The translations under genes and the position numbers were made by a program. From Leptothrix cholodnii SP-6 (lineage in GTDB: Bacteria > Pseudomonadota > Gammaproteobacteria > Burkholderiales > Burkholderiaceae_C), in the NCBI RefSeq assembly GCF_000019785.1, contig NC_010524.1, positions 4,762,001 to 4,826,000 of the forward strand: DNA of 64,000 nucleotides, in the 5' to 3' direction. Positions 9,198-19,328 of this stretch are shown here, in pieces. A model generated the notes under the pieces. The model was not told where the DNA came from. It worked only from the letters and a program-made list of their open reading frames with translations, and made no database searches. Within the stretch, counting starts at the first letter, position 1. Each line of letters opens with the position of its first letter.

Positions 9198-10229
9198 ATG
9201 ACTTCTGGTTTCCGACCCTTCTCTGCCGGCCTGGCCTTCTGGCTGATGGCCCTGTCCGCGGCCGCCGCGCCGTCGGCGAAGTTCTCGTACCACGGCATCT
9301 GCGACGCCTCGGCCGCCGTCGCGCTGGGCCCCCGGCACTTCGTCGTCGCCGATGACGAACGCGACGTGCTGATGATCTACCGGCGCGGCGAGGCCCGGCC
9401 GGTGGGCAGCGCCGACCTGACGGATCACCTGGGCTCGCGCCGCCCCGGCCGCAAGCCCAGGGAGGCCGACATCGAAGGCGCCGCGATGCTGGGTGCGCGC
9501 ATCTACTGGATCGCCTCGCACGGGCGCGATTCGGGTGGCGACATCGAGCCCACGCGCTACCGCTTCTTCGCCACCGAGGCGGTCGATGTGGCCGGCACGC
9601 CCGGCGTGCGCCCGCTCGCCACGCCGGCCTACGACGGCCTGCTGCGGGCGCTCGTGGCCGAGCCCCGGCTGGCGCAGTTCGGTCTGGCCGCCGCATCGCA
9701 ACGCGCGCCTGAAGACGCCGACGGGCTCAACATCGAGGGGCTGGCCGCGACACCGTCGGGCGGCCTGCTGATCGGTTTTCGCAACCCGCGCCCGGGCGGC
9801 CAGGCGCTGCTGGTGCCGCTCGACAACCCGCGCGAGGTGCTCGATGCGGCGGCCCGGCCGGTGTTGGGCGACGGCGTGCGGCTCGACCTCGGCGGGCGTG
9901 GCATCCGCAGCATCGAGCGCATCGGCACGCGCTACGTCATCGTCGCCGGGCCGCACGACGACGGCAGCGGCAGCGCGGGAGATTTCGCGCTCTACACGTG
10001 GTCGGGCCGGGTCGGCGATGCGGCCCGGCCGGTGCCCGATGCGCCGCTCGGCAAGCGGCGCCCCGAAGCGCTTTTTGCCTGGGCCGAGACCGGCCTGGTG
10101 CAACTGCTGAGCGACGATGGCAGCACCCGCGTCGACGGCCGCGACTGCAAGGACAAGGCGGTGCCCGACAGGAAGAAGTCGTTTCGCAGCGTCGAGTTCA
10201 TGCTGCCCGGCGTGACGGCCGGTCAATAG
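9198..10229 (+). CDS. DUF3616-domain exported protein
   Basis: The 343-residue protein has an N-terminal signal peptide (LAFWLMALSAAAAPS, cleavage near residue 24). The mature part starts with FSYHGICDASAAVALG and FVVADDERDVLMIYR, typical of DUF3616, a predicted propeller-like fold of unknown function. The start at ATG 9198 is chosen because it leads directly into the signal sequence. It is convergent with ppk2, and the two genes share their last seven bases. Confidence 0.8.
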   Translation: MTSGFRPFSAGLAFWLMALSAAAAPSAKFSYHGICDASAAVALGPRHFVVADDERDVLMIYRRGEARPVGSADLTDHLGSRRPGRKPREADIEGAAMLGARIYWIASHGRDSGGDIEPTRYRFFATEAVDVAGTPGVRPLATPAYDGLLRALVAEPRLAQFGLAAASQRAPEDADGLNIEGLAATPSGGLLIGFRNPRPGGQALLVPLDNPREVLDAAARPVLGDGVRLDLGGRGIRSIERIGTRYVIVAGPHDDGSGSAGDFALYTWSGRVGDAARPVPDAPLGKRRPEALFAWAETGLVQLLSDDGSTRVDGRDCKDKAVPDRKKSFRSVEFMLPGVTAGQ

Positions 10230-11155
10230 AACTCGGGCACGATCATGTCGCCGGGCACCGGCTGGCGGATGTAGTCGGGGTTGCGCACCCGCTCGGGCAA
10301 CACCACGGTCGGGCGCTCGACCTCGTGGTAGTCGAACTGGCCGAGCAGGTGCTGGATGCAGTTGAGCCGGGCGGCCTTCTTGTCGACCGCCTGCACCACC
10401 CACCACGGCGCCTCGGCGATGTGGGTGCGCTCGATCATGGTCTCCTTGGCCTTGGTGTACTCCTCCCAGCGGCGCCGTGATTCGAGGTCCATCGGGCTCA
10501 ACTTCCACTGCTTGAGCGGGTCGTGGATGCGGCCCAGAAACCGCAGGTGCTGCTCGTCGTCGGTGATCGAGAACCAGTACTTGAGCACCACGATGCCCGA
10601 GCGCACCAGCATGCGTTCGAACTCGGGCACCGAGCGGAAGAACTCCTCGTACTCGTCGTCGCTGCAGAAGCCCATCACCCGCTCGACACCGGCGCGGTTG
10701 TACCAGCTGCGGTCGAACAGCACCATCTCACCGGCGGCGGGCAGGTGCGCGGCGTAACGCTGGAAGTACCACTGCGTGCGCTCGCGGTCATTGGGCGCGG
10801 GGAGAGCCACCACGCGGCACACACGTGGGTTCAGGCGCTGCGTGATGCGCTTGATCACGCCGCCCTTGCCGGCGGCGTCGCGGCCCTCGAACAGGATCAC
10901 CACCTTGCGGCGCGTGTGCGCCACCCAGTCCTGCAGCTTGACGAGTTCGCCCTGCAGGCGGAACAGCTCGCGGAAGTAGGCCATGCGCCGGGCCTTGCGC
11001 AGGTCGGCGGGCTCGCTGGCCGCTTCGGCGCCATCGCTGAGATAGCCCGACGCGTCGCGGTCCTCGATCTCGAGTTCGAGCTCTTCGTCGTAGCTGTCGA
11101 TCAGGTCGCGCTGGATGCGCTCGACCAGTTCATCGTGATTCGGCAGTTCGGACAT
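10223..11155 (-). CDS. ppk2: Polyphosphate kinase 2
   Basis: The 310-residue enzyme transfers phosphate between polyphosphate and nucleotides. It has the PPK2 Walker A GRDAAGKGG (91-99), the lid-type segment after it, and the Walker B stretch MVLFDRSWYNRAGVERVMGF (144-163). The C-terminal part (KYWFSITDDEQHLRFLGR, DPLKQWKLSPMD) is also characteristic. An acidic N-terminal extension of about 55 residues precedes the kinase core. ATG 11155 was chosen; the open frame upstream lacks family similarity. Class-specific preference for ADP or AMP cannot be read from the sequence by eye. Confidence 0.92.
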   Translation of the reverse strand: MSELPNHDELVERIQRDLIDSYDEELELEIEDRDASGYLSDGAEAASEPADLRKARRMAYFRELFRLQGELVKLQDWVAHTRRKVVILFEGRDAAGKGGVIKRITQRLNPRVCRVVALPAPNDRERTQWYFQRYAAHLPAAGEMVLFDRSWYNRAGVERVMGFCSDDEYEEFFRSVPEFERMLVRSGIVVLKYWFSITDDEQHLRFLGRIHDPLKQWKLSPMDLESRRRWEEYTKAKETMIERTHIAEAPWWVVQAVDKKAARLNCIQHLLGQFDYHEVERPTVVLPERVRNPDYIRQPVPGDMIVPEFY

Positions 11156-11285
11156 GGACGCGGTCTCCGGTGGCTGAACCACGCATGATTCAGCGCCGCC
11201 GTGACGAACGCATGACAGCGTCGCCAGCGCGCACAATGCTGGCGCTCGACACATCCACCCCACCGATCGATTCAAGGAGATCACC

Positions 11286-11417
11286 ATGCCCAAGGGCCAG
11301 CGCAGCACCAAGGAAGCCAAGAAGCCGAAGAAGGACCAGCCGTCCAAGCCGGTGTCGTCCGAACCGGTGATGCCCACCAAGGTCACGGTCGTGCCCGACC
11401 GCAGCAAGAAGAAGTGA
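11286..11417 (+). CDS. Small lysine-rich protein (43 residues)
   Basis: ATG 11286 is preceded by AAGGAG with an eight-base spacer, a strong site. The product starts MPKGQRSTKEAKKPKKDQP and ends in DRSKKK; it is very basic, Pro- and Lys-rich and probably disordered. Similar very short proteins starting MPKGQR-NKEAKKPKK occur in many proteobacteria as conserved hypotheticals, from memory. It is divergent from ppk2 with 130 bp between starts. Function unknown; nucleic-acid or polyphosphate binding would fit the charge but is a guess. Confidence 0.7.
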   Translation: MPKGQRSTKEAKKPKKDQPSKPVSSEPVMPTKVTVVPDRSKKK

Positions 11418-11452
11418 TCGCTCGGTGATCGATCGCCTGCGGGCGGGCCCGG

Positions 11453-12676
11453 CTAGACGCCGCGCCGCTTGACCCGCACGCCGTCCGCCACGCTCGCGGG
11501 CGGGTAGACGATCACCTCGGCGCCGGCCGCCAGGCCTTGTTCGATCCACGCCAGGCTGCCGTTGCGCTCGGCCACCTTGACCGGCTGCAGCCGTGCGTGG
11601 CCGGCATCGACCACGAACACCGCGTGGCCCGGGCTCGCCGCAGCCTCACCCGCCGGCAGCGGGAACACCGCGCTCACCGGCACGCGCAGCACCGCGCTCT
11701 CGCTGCGCGTGACGATGCGCACGCCCACGCGGTAGCCGTCGCCCAGCGCGGCCCACTCGGCGCCCGGGCTGGTGATGTCGATCAGCACGTTGACCCGCTG
11801 CTCCTCCACGCCCAGCGCCGACACCTTGGTGAACGCCGCCGGCTCGATGCGTCGCACCCGGCCCTGCAGCACGGCGGGGCCGCCCCAGCGCTCGATGCGC
11901 ACGGCGCTGCCGGGGCGCGCCAGCAGCGCGTCGGTGGTCAGCAGCTCGGCCACGATCTCCATCTGCGTGGTGTCGCCCAGCTCGATCAGCGGCGCGCCCA
12001 GCGCCACGGTCGCCTCGCTGGTGTGGTGCACCTTCAGCACCCGCGCCGACAGCGGTGCGCGCAGCGCGAACGGCGCGCCGTCGGCCCGGCCGGTGCCCGC
12101 GCTGCGCACGGCGCCGAGCGCGGCGCGGGCCTGATCGAGCGCGTGGCTGGCGACGTGTCCCGCCTCGGTCGCCGCGTCGAGCCCTTGCTGCGCCGCCTGC
12201 ACCGCCAGCCGGTCGGTGTCGACCTGGGTCGGCGCCACGAAACCCTGTTGCGCCAGCTGCTCGGTGCGGCGCAGTTGCAGGGCGGCGCGTTCCAGCGCCA
12301 CCTGCGCCGCGCCGACGCCGCTGCGGGCCTGCGCCACGCCGGCCTCGGCCGCACCGACCCGCGCCTGCTGCTCGCGCAGCGTGCGCTCGTCGAGCATCGG
12401 GCTCAACACCGGCCGCAGCGTGGCGAGCACCGCGCCGGCCTCGACCGCATCGCCCTCGCGCAGCGTCACGCGCTGCAGCCGCCCGGCCAGCGGCGCCGAG
12501 ACGACGTAGCGCTCGCGCAGCCGGGTGCGGGCGTCCTCGTCGAGGGTGGTCTCGAACGGGCCGATGCCGGCGGTGGCGATCTCCACCTCGACCGGCCGCG
12601 GCGCGAAGGCCCAGCCCAGCATGGCGGCCAGTGCCACCGCACCGGCCGCGGCGATCAGGAGCGTCTTGCGGTTCAT
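11453..12676 (-). CDS. Periplasmic adaptor (HlyD/MacA-like) of an ABC efflux system
   Basis: The 407-residue protein has an N-terminal signal anchor (LLIAAAGAVALAAMLGWAFA), a biotinyl-lipoyl-like domain (about 55-90 and 200-235), a coiled-coil hairpin rich in Ala, Gln and Glu (about 95-190) and C-terminal beta domains. It would connect an inner-membrane transporter to an outer-membrane channel. ATG 12676 is used; an in-frame GTG at 12688 overlaps the upstream permease stop (GTGA) and is an equally plausible coupled start. It is the last gene of a three-gene operon. Confidence 0.85.
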   Translation of the reverse strand: MNRKTLLIAAAGAVALAAMLGWAFAPRPVEVEIATAGIGPFETTLDEDARTRLRERYVVSAPLAGRLQRVTLREGDAVEAGAVLATLRPVLSPMLDERTLREQQARVGAAEAGVAQARSGVGAAQVALERAALQLRRTEQLAQQGFVAPTQVDTDRLAVQAAQQGLDAATEAGHVASHALDQARAALGAVRSAGTGRADGAPFALRAPLSARVLKVHHTSEATVALGAPLIELGDTTQMEIVAELLTTDALLARPGSAVRIERWGGPAVLQGRVRRIEPAAFTKVSALGVEEQRVNVLIDITSPGAEWAALGDGYRVGVRIVTRSESAVLRVPVSAVFPLPAGEAAASPGHAVFVVDAGHARLQPVKVAERNGSLAWIEQGLAAGAEVIVYPPASVADGVRVKRRGV

Positions 12677-12684
12677 GTTCGGGT

Positions 12685-15066
12685 TCACTCTCTCGTCTTG
12701 AGCGCGGCCACCATGTCGAGCCGATCGATGCGCCGGCGCACCACCAGCGCGCTGGCCACGCCCGCGGCCATCACGCACAAGGCGGCCCACGCGTAGGTGC
12801 GCGGCAGGATCACCACCGGAAAGAAGAACTGGTCGCTCTGCAGCAGCCCGGCGATCAGGTGCACCAGCCCGTAACCGAGCGCCATGCCCAGCGGCAGCGC
12901 GATGCCGATCGAGATCGCCATCTCGCCCAGCAGCAGCCCCGACACCTCGGCGCGCGTGAAGCCCAGCACGCGCAGGCTGGCCAGCTCCCAGGTGCGCTCG
13001 GCCAGCGCGATGCGGGCGTTGTTGTAGACCACGCCGACCGCGATCACCGCGGCAAAGAAGGTCAGCACGCTGCTCATGATGCGGATGTTGCGGGCGCTGA
13101 TCTCCTGCATGTTGCGCAGCATCGTGGCCTTGCTGAAGGCACCGGCCACGCGCGGCATGGCACGGGTGGCGTCGAGCAGCTCGCCCTCGCGGCCGCGCTC
13201 GATGGCGAGCACGAAACCCGACGACAGATCGCCCTCGCCGAGCGCGCGGTTGAGCGCGCTGCGGCCCATGTAGGCGTTCAGGCCCATCATCTCCTGCACC
13301 GTGGCGTCGACCTTCAGGTGCAGCGTGCGCGGCCGGCCTTCGAGCGGCTCGACCTGCAGCGTCTGGCCCACCTTCACGCCGAGCTTGGCGGCCAGCCGGT
13401 CGGTCAACACGAGGCCGTTGCCGTCGAGCCGGGTCTGGCGGTTGCGCACGTCGATCACGCGGTAAAGCTCCTGCGTGTCGCCGTAGCCGCGGATCTCGAC
13501 ACGCTCGCGCCGATGACCGTTGACCAGCGTGACGGGCACGAAGCGCAGCGACTCGGTCATCGTCACGCCCGGTGCGCGCGCCAGCTCGTGGCGGGCCGCA
13601 TCGGGCGTGGCTTCGAGCAGCCAGACCGCCACGTCGCTGCGCATGCCGAGGTTGAACTGCGAGTCGACGATGAACTCGATCGCATCGCGGAAGAAGTTGC
13701 CCATGATCACGATCGCCACCGCCGCGGCCACGCCGCCGATCGACAGCCCCGTGCGCAGCGGCCGGCGCTCCATGTTGCGCACGATCATGCGCAGCGGCGT
13801 CGGGATGCCTTTCACGCCGAGGGTTTCGAGCAGCGTGCGCCGGTAGCGGCCGGGTGCGGGCGGGCGCATCGCCTCGGCCGGCGCCAGCCGCACGGTGGCG
13901 GCGATGGCGTTGAGCGTGCCCAGCACCGCGGTGGCCAGCGTCAGCGCCAGCGCCACCAGCAGCAGCCCCGGCGCGATGCGGTGCTCGAAACTCGGGAAGC
14001 GGAAGAACTCGGCGTACAGCCGCGTCAGCATCGTGCCCATCGTGTCGCCCAGCCCGATGCCGAGCACGAAACCCACCGCCACGATCGCCAGCACCATCTT
14101 CAGGTAATGCGCGGCGATGGCGCTGTTGGCGTAGCCCAGCGCCTTCAGCGCGGCGATCTGCTCGCGCTGCGTCGCCACCAGCCGCGACACCACCACGTTG
14201 AGCAGGAACGCGGCCACGCCGAGAAAGATCGACGGCAGCACGCTGCCGAGCACGCGCTGCTCCTTGATCTCGTTGTCGAGCATGGCGTGCGAGGTCTGGT
14301 CGGCGCGGCCGCTCGCCTGGCGCCCGCCGTAGGGCGCGAGCCGGCGTTGCAGCGCGTCGATCACCGCGCGTTCATCGGCGCCGGGCGCGAGCTTGACGGC
14401 CACGCGGTTGAACGCGCCGGCCATGTCGTAGGCCGCGGCCAGCGCCTCCTGGTCGACCCAGAAGACGCCGAAGCCGCGTGTGTCCGGCATGCCCCACAGG
14501 CCGGCGAAGATGTACTCGGGCGACAGCGCCACGCCGGCCACCACCAGCGCGCGCTGCTTGCCGTTGATCAACGCCGACAGCCGCGCACCGGGCTTCAAGC
14601 CATGCGCCACCGCGAACGACTCCGACACCCAGGCCGGCAGCGCGCCGTCGGGCAGCGCCCGGCCGGGTGACATCGAGGCGTCGTCGGCGTGGCCGCTGCG
14701 CAGCGTGATGCGGTTCATGCGCAGCGGCTGGCCGCGGTCGATGCCGATCAGCTGGCCGACGATCGGGTCGGTCGAGCCGGCGATCTCGACCCGCACCGTC
14801 TTCTCGGTGGTGGTCTGCACATCGGCCACGCCGGGCACATCGCGCAAGGTATCGACCAGCGCGAGCGGCGCGCGTTTCACGCCGGCAAACACGTCGGCAA
14901 AACGGCCCTCGGCATAGAAGCGATCGCGTGCCAGCGCCAGCGAATCGACCGCCGACAACGTGGTCAGGAAACCGCCGATGCCGCTGGCCACCACCAGCGC
15001 GATCGTCAGCGCCTGGCTCCACATGCGCAGCAGGTCGCGCAGCAGCTTGCGGTCGAGCGCTTTCAT
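12685..15066 (-). CDS. FtsX-like ABC transporter permease
   Basis: The 793-residue protein has an N-terminal membrane helix (about 15-38), a large periplasmic domain, a block of three helices around 255-400, a second periplasmic domain and a last block of three helices near 665-780. This duplicated FtsX layout is typical of MacB/LolE-type permeases that do mechanical work rather than channel transport. It follows the ATPase gene by 16 bp and precedes the adaptor gene, so the three form a tripartite export or envelope-lipid system. Substrate unknown. Confidence 0.88.
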   Translation of the reverse strand: MKALDRKLLRDLLRMWSQALTIALVVASGIGGFLTTLSAVDSLALARDRFYAEGRFADVFAGVKRAPLALVDTLRDVPGVADVQTTTEKTVRVEIAGSTDPIVGQLIGIDRGQPLRMNRITLRSGHADDASMSPGRALPDGALPAWVSESFAVAHGLKPGARLSALINGKQRALVVAGVALSPEYIFAGLWGMPDTRGFGVFWVDQEALAAAYDMAGAFNRVAVKLAPGADERAVIDALQRRLAPYGGRQASGRADQTSHAMLDNEIKEQRVLGSVLPSIFLGVAAFLLNVVVSRLVATQREQIAALKALGYANSAIAAHYLKMVLAIVAVGFVLGIGLGDTMGTMLTRLYAEFFRFPSFEHRIAPGLLLVALALTLATAVLGTLNAIAATVRLAPAEAMRPPAPGRYRRTLLETLGVKGIPTPLRMIVRNMERRPLRTGLSIGGVAAAVAIVIMGNFFRDAIEFIVDSQFNLGMRSDVAVWLLEATPDAARHELARAPGVTMTESLRFVPVTLVNGHRRERVEIRGYGDTQELYRVIDVRNRQTRLDGNGLVLTDRLAAKLGVKVGQTLQVEPLEGRPRTLHLKVDATVQEMMGLNAYMGRSALNRALGEGDLSSGFVLAIERGREGELLDATRAMPRVAGAFSKATMLRNMQEISARNIRIMSSVLTFFAAVIAVGVVYNNARIALAERTWELASLRVLGFTRAEVSGLLLGEMAISIGIALPLGMALGYGLVHLIAGLLQSDQFFFPVVILPRTYAWAALCVMAAGVASALVVRRRIDRLDMVAALKTRE

Positions 15067-15082
15067 GGCGCGGTGTCCCGCA

Positions 15083-15799
<717 letters not shown>

Positions 15800-15872
15800 G
15801 CGGTGGGGCTCCTTCAGCCGATTCTCGGCAGCGGTGCGAAGCAGGGCTTGAGAGCGATCAAGTCATGCGGGA

Positions 15873-16766
15873 TCAGGTCGCCTGGCCTTTTGCCGCCTCG
15901 CCGTGCAGCCAGGCCAGGAACGCCTCCACCGCCGGCCGCTTGGCGTGGCGCGGCGGGTAGACGGCGAAGTGCGCCTTGACCTTGATCGCCTTGTCGAGCC
16001 CGAACACCGGCCGCAGCCGGCGCTCGGCGATGTGCCGGCCGGCGATGGTGGTGCTTTCGAGCGCGACGCCGAGGCCCTGGGTGGCGGCGTCCAGCGACAT
16101 CTGGGCCCGGTCGAAGCGCACGCTGAAGCGCTCCGGCGCGTGCTGGTCGGTGAACGCCGAAAACCAGTCGGCCCACTGCACCACGCTGACGTTGCTCTGG
16201 ATGAGCTTGACGCCCAGCAGGTGCTCGGGGCGCTTGAGCCGATGCTCGCGGATGAACTCCGGGCTCGCCAGCGGCACGATGCTTTCTTCGAACAGCGGCT
16301 CGACCACCAGGTCGGGCCAGTTCGGCACGCCGTAGCGGATGTCGATGTCCGACTGGCCGAGTTCGAAGTCGCTGGGTGTGTGCGCTGACGACAGGTTGAG
16401 CGAGATGTCTGGGTAGGCCTGCGCGAAGCCCTGCAGGCGCGCCATCAGCCACAGGCTCGCGATGCTCGGTGCCGAGTGCACGTAGAGGCTGTTGCGGACG
16501 CCCTGCCGCAAGTCCTCGGTCGCGGCCGCGATGGCCGAGAGCGCGCGGCCGATGCGCGACAGGTACGACTCGCCCGCCGGGCTGATGCGCACGCCGTGCG
16601 CGCTGCGCTCGAACAGGCGCACGCCCAGGTGCGCTTCGAGCCGCGTCACCTGGTGGCTGATGGCCGACGCCGTGAGGTGCAGTTCCGCGGCCGCGAGCGC
16701 AAAGCTGCGGCGCCGGGCCACCGCCTCGAAGGCCTGCAGGTTGGTGATGGGCGGGATGTAGGACAT
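15873..16766 (-). CDS. LysR-family transcriptional regulator (GcvA-like)
   Basis: The 297-residue protein starts with a LysR winged HTH (about 6-65: LQAFEAVARRRSFALAAAEL, then SAISHQVTRLEAHLGVRLFE). An effector domain follows. Resemblance to GcvA-type regulators comes from IPPITNLQAFEAVAR and the QSDIDIRYG segment. It is divergent from the SDR-TRAP-transketolase cluster with 161 bp between starts, so it is likely that cluster's regulator; the ligand is unknown. Confidence 0.88.
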   Translation of the reverse strand: MSYIPPITNLQAFEAVARRRSFALAAAELHLTASAISHQVTRLEAHLGVRLFERSAHGVRISPAGESYLSRIGRALSAIAAATEDLRQGVRNSLYVHSAPSIASLWLMARLQGFAQAYPDISLNLSSAHTPSDFELGQSDIDIRYGVPNWPDLVVEPLFEESIVPLASPEFIREHRLKRPEHLLGVKLIQSNVSVVQWADWFSAFTDQHAPERFSVRFDRAQMSLDAATQGLGVALESTTIAGRHIAERRLRPVFGLDKAIKVKAHFAVYPPRHAKRPAVEAFLAWLHGEAAKGQAT

Positions 16767-16927
16767 GGGGTCAACCCTGCTGTTGAGTGACGGTTCGTCA
16801 TCTTAGGTTGATGACACATCGCTTGTCGTCATGAACGCAAATGCCGACCATTCGTCCCAAGCGCTGCGCAGACCCGCCCCCCGAATCCCGATTCCGAACC
16901 CTTCACTTCCGCCTGGAGATCCAAGAC

Positions 16928-17677
16928 ATGCTGCTCAAAGACAAGGTTGCCGTCATCACCGGTGGTGCCGGCCTCAACGGCCTCGGCTTTGCCACCGCGC
17001 GCCTGATGGCGGCGCAGGGCGCCCGCGTCGTGGTGCTCGACCTGGCCGGCGCCGAGCCGGCCGCAGCGGCGGCGCAACTCGGCGCCGGCCACCTCGGCTG
17101 GGTGGCCGACGTGACCGACAAGGCCTCGTGCGACGCCGCCGCGGCCGCCGTGCTGCAGGCCTACGGCCGCATCGACGTGCTGGTCAACAACGCCGGCATC
17201 ACGCAACCGGCCAAGACGCTCGACATCACCGGCGCCGACTACGACCGCATCCTCGACGTCAGCCTGCGCGGCACGCTGTACATGTCGCAGGCCGTGCTGC
17301 CGGCCATGCAGCAGCAGAAGAGCGGCTCGATCGTCTGCATCTCGTCGGTCTCGGCGCAGCGCGGCGGCGGCATCCTCGGCGGACCGCACTACTCGGCCGC
17401 CAAGGCCGGCGTGCTGGGCCTGGCGCGCGCCATGGCGCGCGAGTTCGGCCCCGACGGCATCCGCATCAACTGCATCACGCCCGGCCTGATCGGCACCGAC
17501 ATCATCAAGGGCAAGCTCACCGAAGAGAAGAAGGCCGAGATCGCCGAGACGATCCCTCTCGCCCGCCTGGGCCGTGCCGACGACATCGGCGGCGCCTGCG
17601 TCTTTCTGGCCAGCGACCTCTCGCTCTATTGCACCGGCATCACGCTCGACGTGAACGGCGGCATGCTGATCCATTGA
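16928..17677 (+). CDS. Short-chain dehydrogenase/reductase
   Basis: The 249-residue NAD(P)-dependent oxidoreductase has the glycine-rich TGGAGLNGLG (11-20), NNAG (87-90), and the catalytic S140/S142-Y155-K159 set (HYSAAKAG). ATG 16928 follows GGAGA with a good spacer, so the longer upstream frame is rejected. It heads a run of same-strand genes encoding a TRAP transporter and a split transketolase, suggesting it oxidises the imported sugar, polyol or hydroxy acid. The exact substrate is not deducible. Confidence 0.9.
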   Translation: MLLKDKVAVITGGAGLNGLGFATARLMAAQGARVVVLDLAGAEPAAAAAQLGAGHLGWVADVTDKASCDAAAAAVLQAYGRIDVLVNNAGITQPAKTLDITGADYDRILDVSLRGTLYMSQAVLPAMQQQKSGSIVCISSVSAQRGGGILGGPHYSAAKAGVLGLARAMAREFGPDGIRINCITPGLIGTDIIKGKLTEEKKAEIAETIPLARLGRADDIGGACVFLASDLSLYCTGITLDVNGGMLIH

Positions 17678-17721
17678 GCCCTGCCCCCCCACCAGTTCAA
17701 ACACGACGGAGACAAGACACC

Positions 17722-18714
17722 ATGCAACGCAATCAATTCACCCGCACCCTTCTGGCCCTGGCGGCCGGCGCCCTCTTATCCCCGATGGCAGTGCAGGCGC
17801 AGACCGTCAAGCTGACGCTGGGCCACGGCGCGGCACCGGGCAATCCGCGCCACGAAGCCGCGGTGAAGTTCGCCGAGGTGCTCAAGGCCAAGACCGGCGG
17901 GCGCATCGAGGTGCAGGTCGCACCGTCGGCCCAGTTGGGCGACGATGCCGCGATGGTGACGGCGCTGCGCACCGGCGCACTCGACATGTCGGCCAACTCG
18001 CAGGGTGCGGTCGCCAATGCGGTGCCCGAGTACGCCGCTTACGGCATGCCGTTCCTGTTCTCGAACGCGGCGCAGGCCTTCAAGCTGCTCGACGGCCCGC
18101 TCGGCAAGGAGCTGAGCGACAAGACCGCAGCGAAGGGGCTGGTCGTGCTCGGCTACTGGGACAACGGCATCCGCCACATGACCAACAGCAAGCGGGCGAT
18201 CACCCAGGTCGAGGACATGAAGGGCCTGAAGATGCGCACGCCGCCCGACGCGGTGCTGGTCGACATCATGCAATCGCTCGGTGCCGAGGCGCAGCAGATC
18301 AAGTTCGCCGAGCTCTACGTGGCGCTGCAGCAGGGCGTGGTCGACGGGCAGGAGAACCCGCTCGTCAACATCCACGCCAGCAAGCTCTACGAGGTGCAGA
18401 AGCACCTGGCGCTGACCAGCCACATGTTCCAGATGACGCCCTTCCTGATGAGCAAGCGCACCTGGGACCGGCTGTCCGAGGCCGATCGCAAGGCCGTCAC
18501 CGAGGCCTCTGCCGAGGCCACCGCGCTGCAGCGCAAGCAGTCCCAGGAGGTCGACGACAAGCTGCTCGGCGAGCTCAAGGCCAAGGGCGTGCAGGTCACC
18601 ACGGTCGACAAGGCCGCCTTCGAGAAGGCCACCGCCGCGGTGGATGACAAGTGGCTGGCGATGCCGATCGGCCCGTACGTCAAGAAGGTCATCGCGGCCG
18701 CTCGCGCCAAGTGA
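17722..18714 (+). CDS. dctP: TRAP transporter solute-binding protein DctP
   Basis: The 330-residue protein has a signal peptide ending near AVQA-QT (about residue 26) and the DctP fold. Signature regions include KFAEVLKAKTGGRIEVQVAPSAQLGDD and LKMRTPPDAVLVDIMQSLGA, where the Arg usually binds a substrate carboxylate, and the VDGQENPLVNI segment. It delivers an organic acid or related anion to the DctQM permease encoded next. GGAGA precedes the ATG by about 11 bases. Confidence 0.92.
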   Translation: MQRNQFTRTLLALAAGALLSPMAVQAQTVKLTLGHGAAPGNPRHEAAVKFAEVLKAKTGGRIEVQVAPSAQLGDDAAMVTALRTGALDMSANSQGAVANAVPEYAAYGMPFLFSNAAQAFKLLDGPLGKELSDKTAAKGLVVLGYWDNGIRHMTNSKRAITQVEDMKGLKMRTPPDAVLVDIMQSLGAEAQQIKFAELYVALQQGVVDGQENPLVNIHASKLYEVQKHLALTSHMFQMTPFLMSKRTWDRLSEADRKAVTEASAEATALQRKQSQEVDDKLLGELKAKGVQVTTVDKAAFEKATAAVDDKWLAMPIGPYVKKVIAAARAK

Positions 18715-18776
18715 GCTGATCGGAGTGACGGCCCGGGCGCCCGTGGCGCCCGAGCCGCCTCATTGAGGAGACTGAC

Positions 18777-19304
18777 ATGAATGCTGTCGAACGAAACCCG
18801 GTCGAACGAGGCGTGGTGGGCCTGTGCCGTGGGGTGCTGTGGTTGAGCACGGCCACCATCTTCGTGATCCTGGTGGCCAACACGGTGCTGCGCTACGCCC
18901 GAGGGTCCAGCCTGCAATGGGCCAACGAGGTGCCTGAGCTGCTGTTCCCCTGGCTGGTGATGGCCGGCGTGGTGATGGCGGCGGTGCACAGCGCGCACAT
19001 CGCCACCACCTTCCTGATGGAGGCCGTGCCGGCTGCCGTGCGGCGCGGGGTCGGGGTGGTGAGCTGGCTGGTGGTGGCGGGCCTGTACGGCACGCTGGCC
19101 ATCGCGACGTTTCGCATGCTCGACATCGTGCACGACGAGACCTCGCCGATCCTGCAGGTGCCCGGCTCGCTGACCTACGCCTGCGTGATGGCCGGCATGG
19201 CCCTGCTCGCCTTGCTGGCACTGCAGTCGGCCTGGCAGGTCTGGCGCAGCTCGACCGAGCCCGTGCCGAACGCCGAACCCAGCGTGCCGACGGCGCATTG
19301 GTGA
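18777..19304 (+). CDS. dctQ: TRAP transporter small permease DctQ
   Basis: The 175-residue membrane protein has four hydrophobic segments (about 20-42, 55-77, 92-112, 132-152) and the DctQ hallmark SLQWANEVPELLFPWLVMAG. It forms the small membrane subunit that pairs with DctM. A GGAG site precedes the ATG. Position between dctP and dctM confirms the assignment. Confidence 0.9.
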   Translation: MNAVERNPVERGVVGLCRGVLWLSTATIFVILVANTVLRYARGSSLQWANEVPELLFPWLVMAGVVMAAVHSAHIATTFLMEAVPAAVRRGVGVVSWLVVAGLYGTLAIATFRMLDIVHDETSPILQVPGSLTYACVMAGMALLALLALQSAWQVWRSSTEPVPNAEPSVPTAHW

Positions 19305-19328
19305 ACCCCTGATCCAACGGAGAACACC

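Noticed and set aside
12055..14670. Long plus-strand frame over the efflux genes
   Set aside because: It lies opposite the FtsX-like permease and adaptor genes and shows only shadow-type His/Arg/Gln composition.
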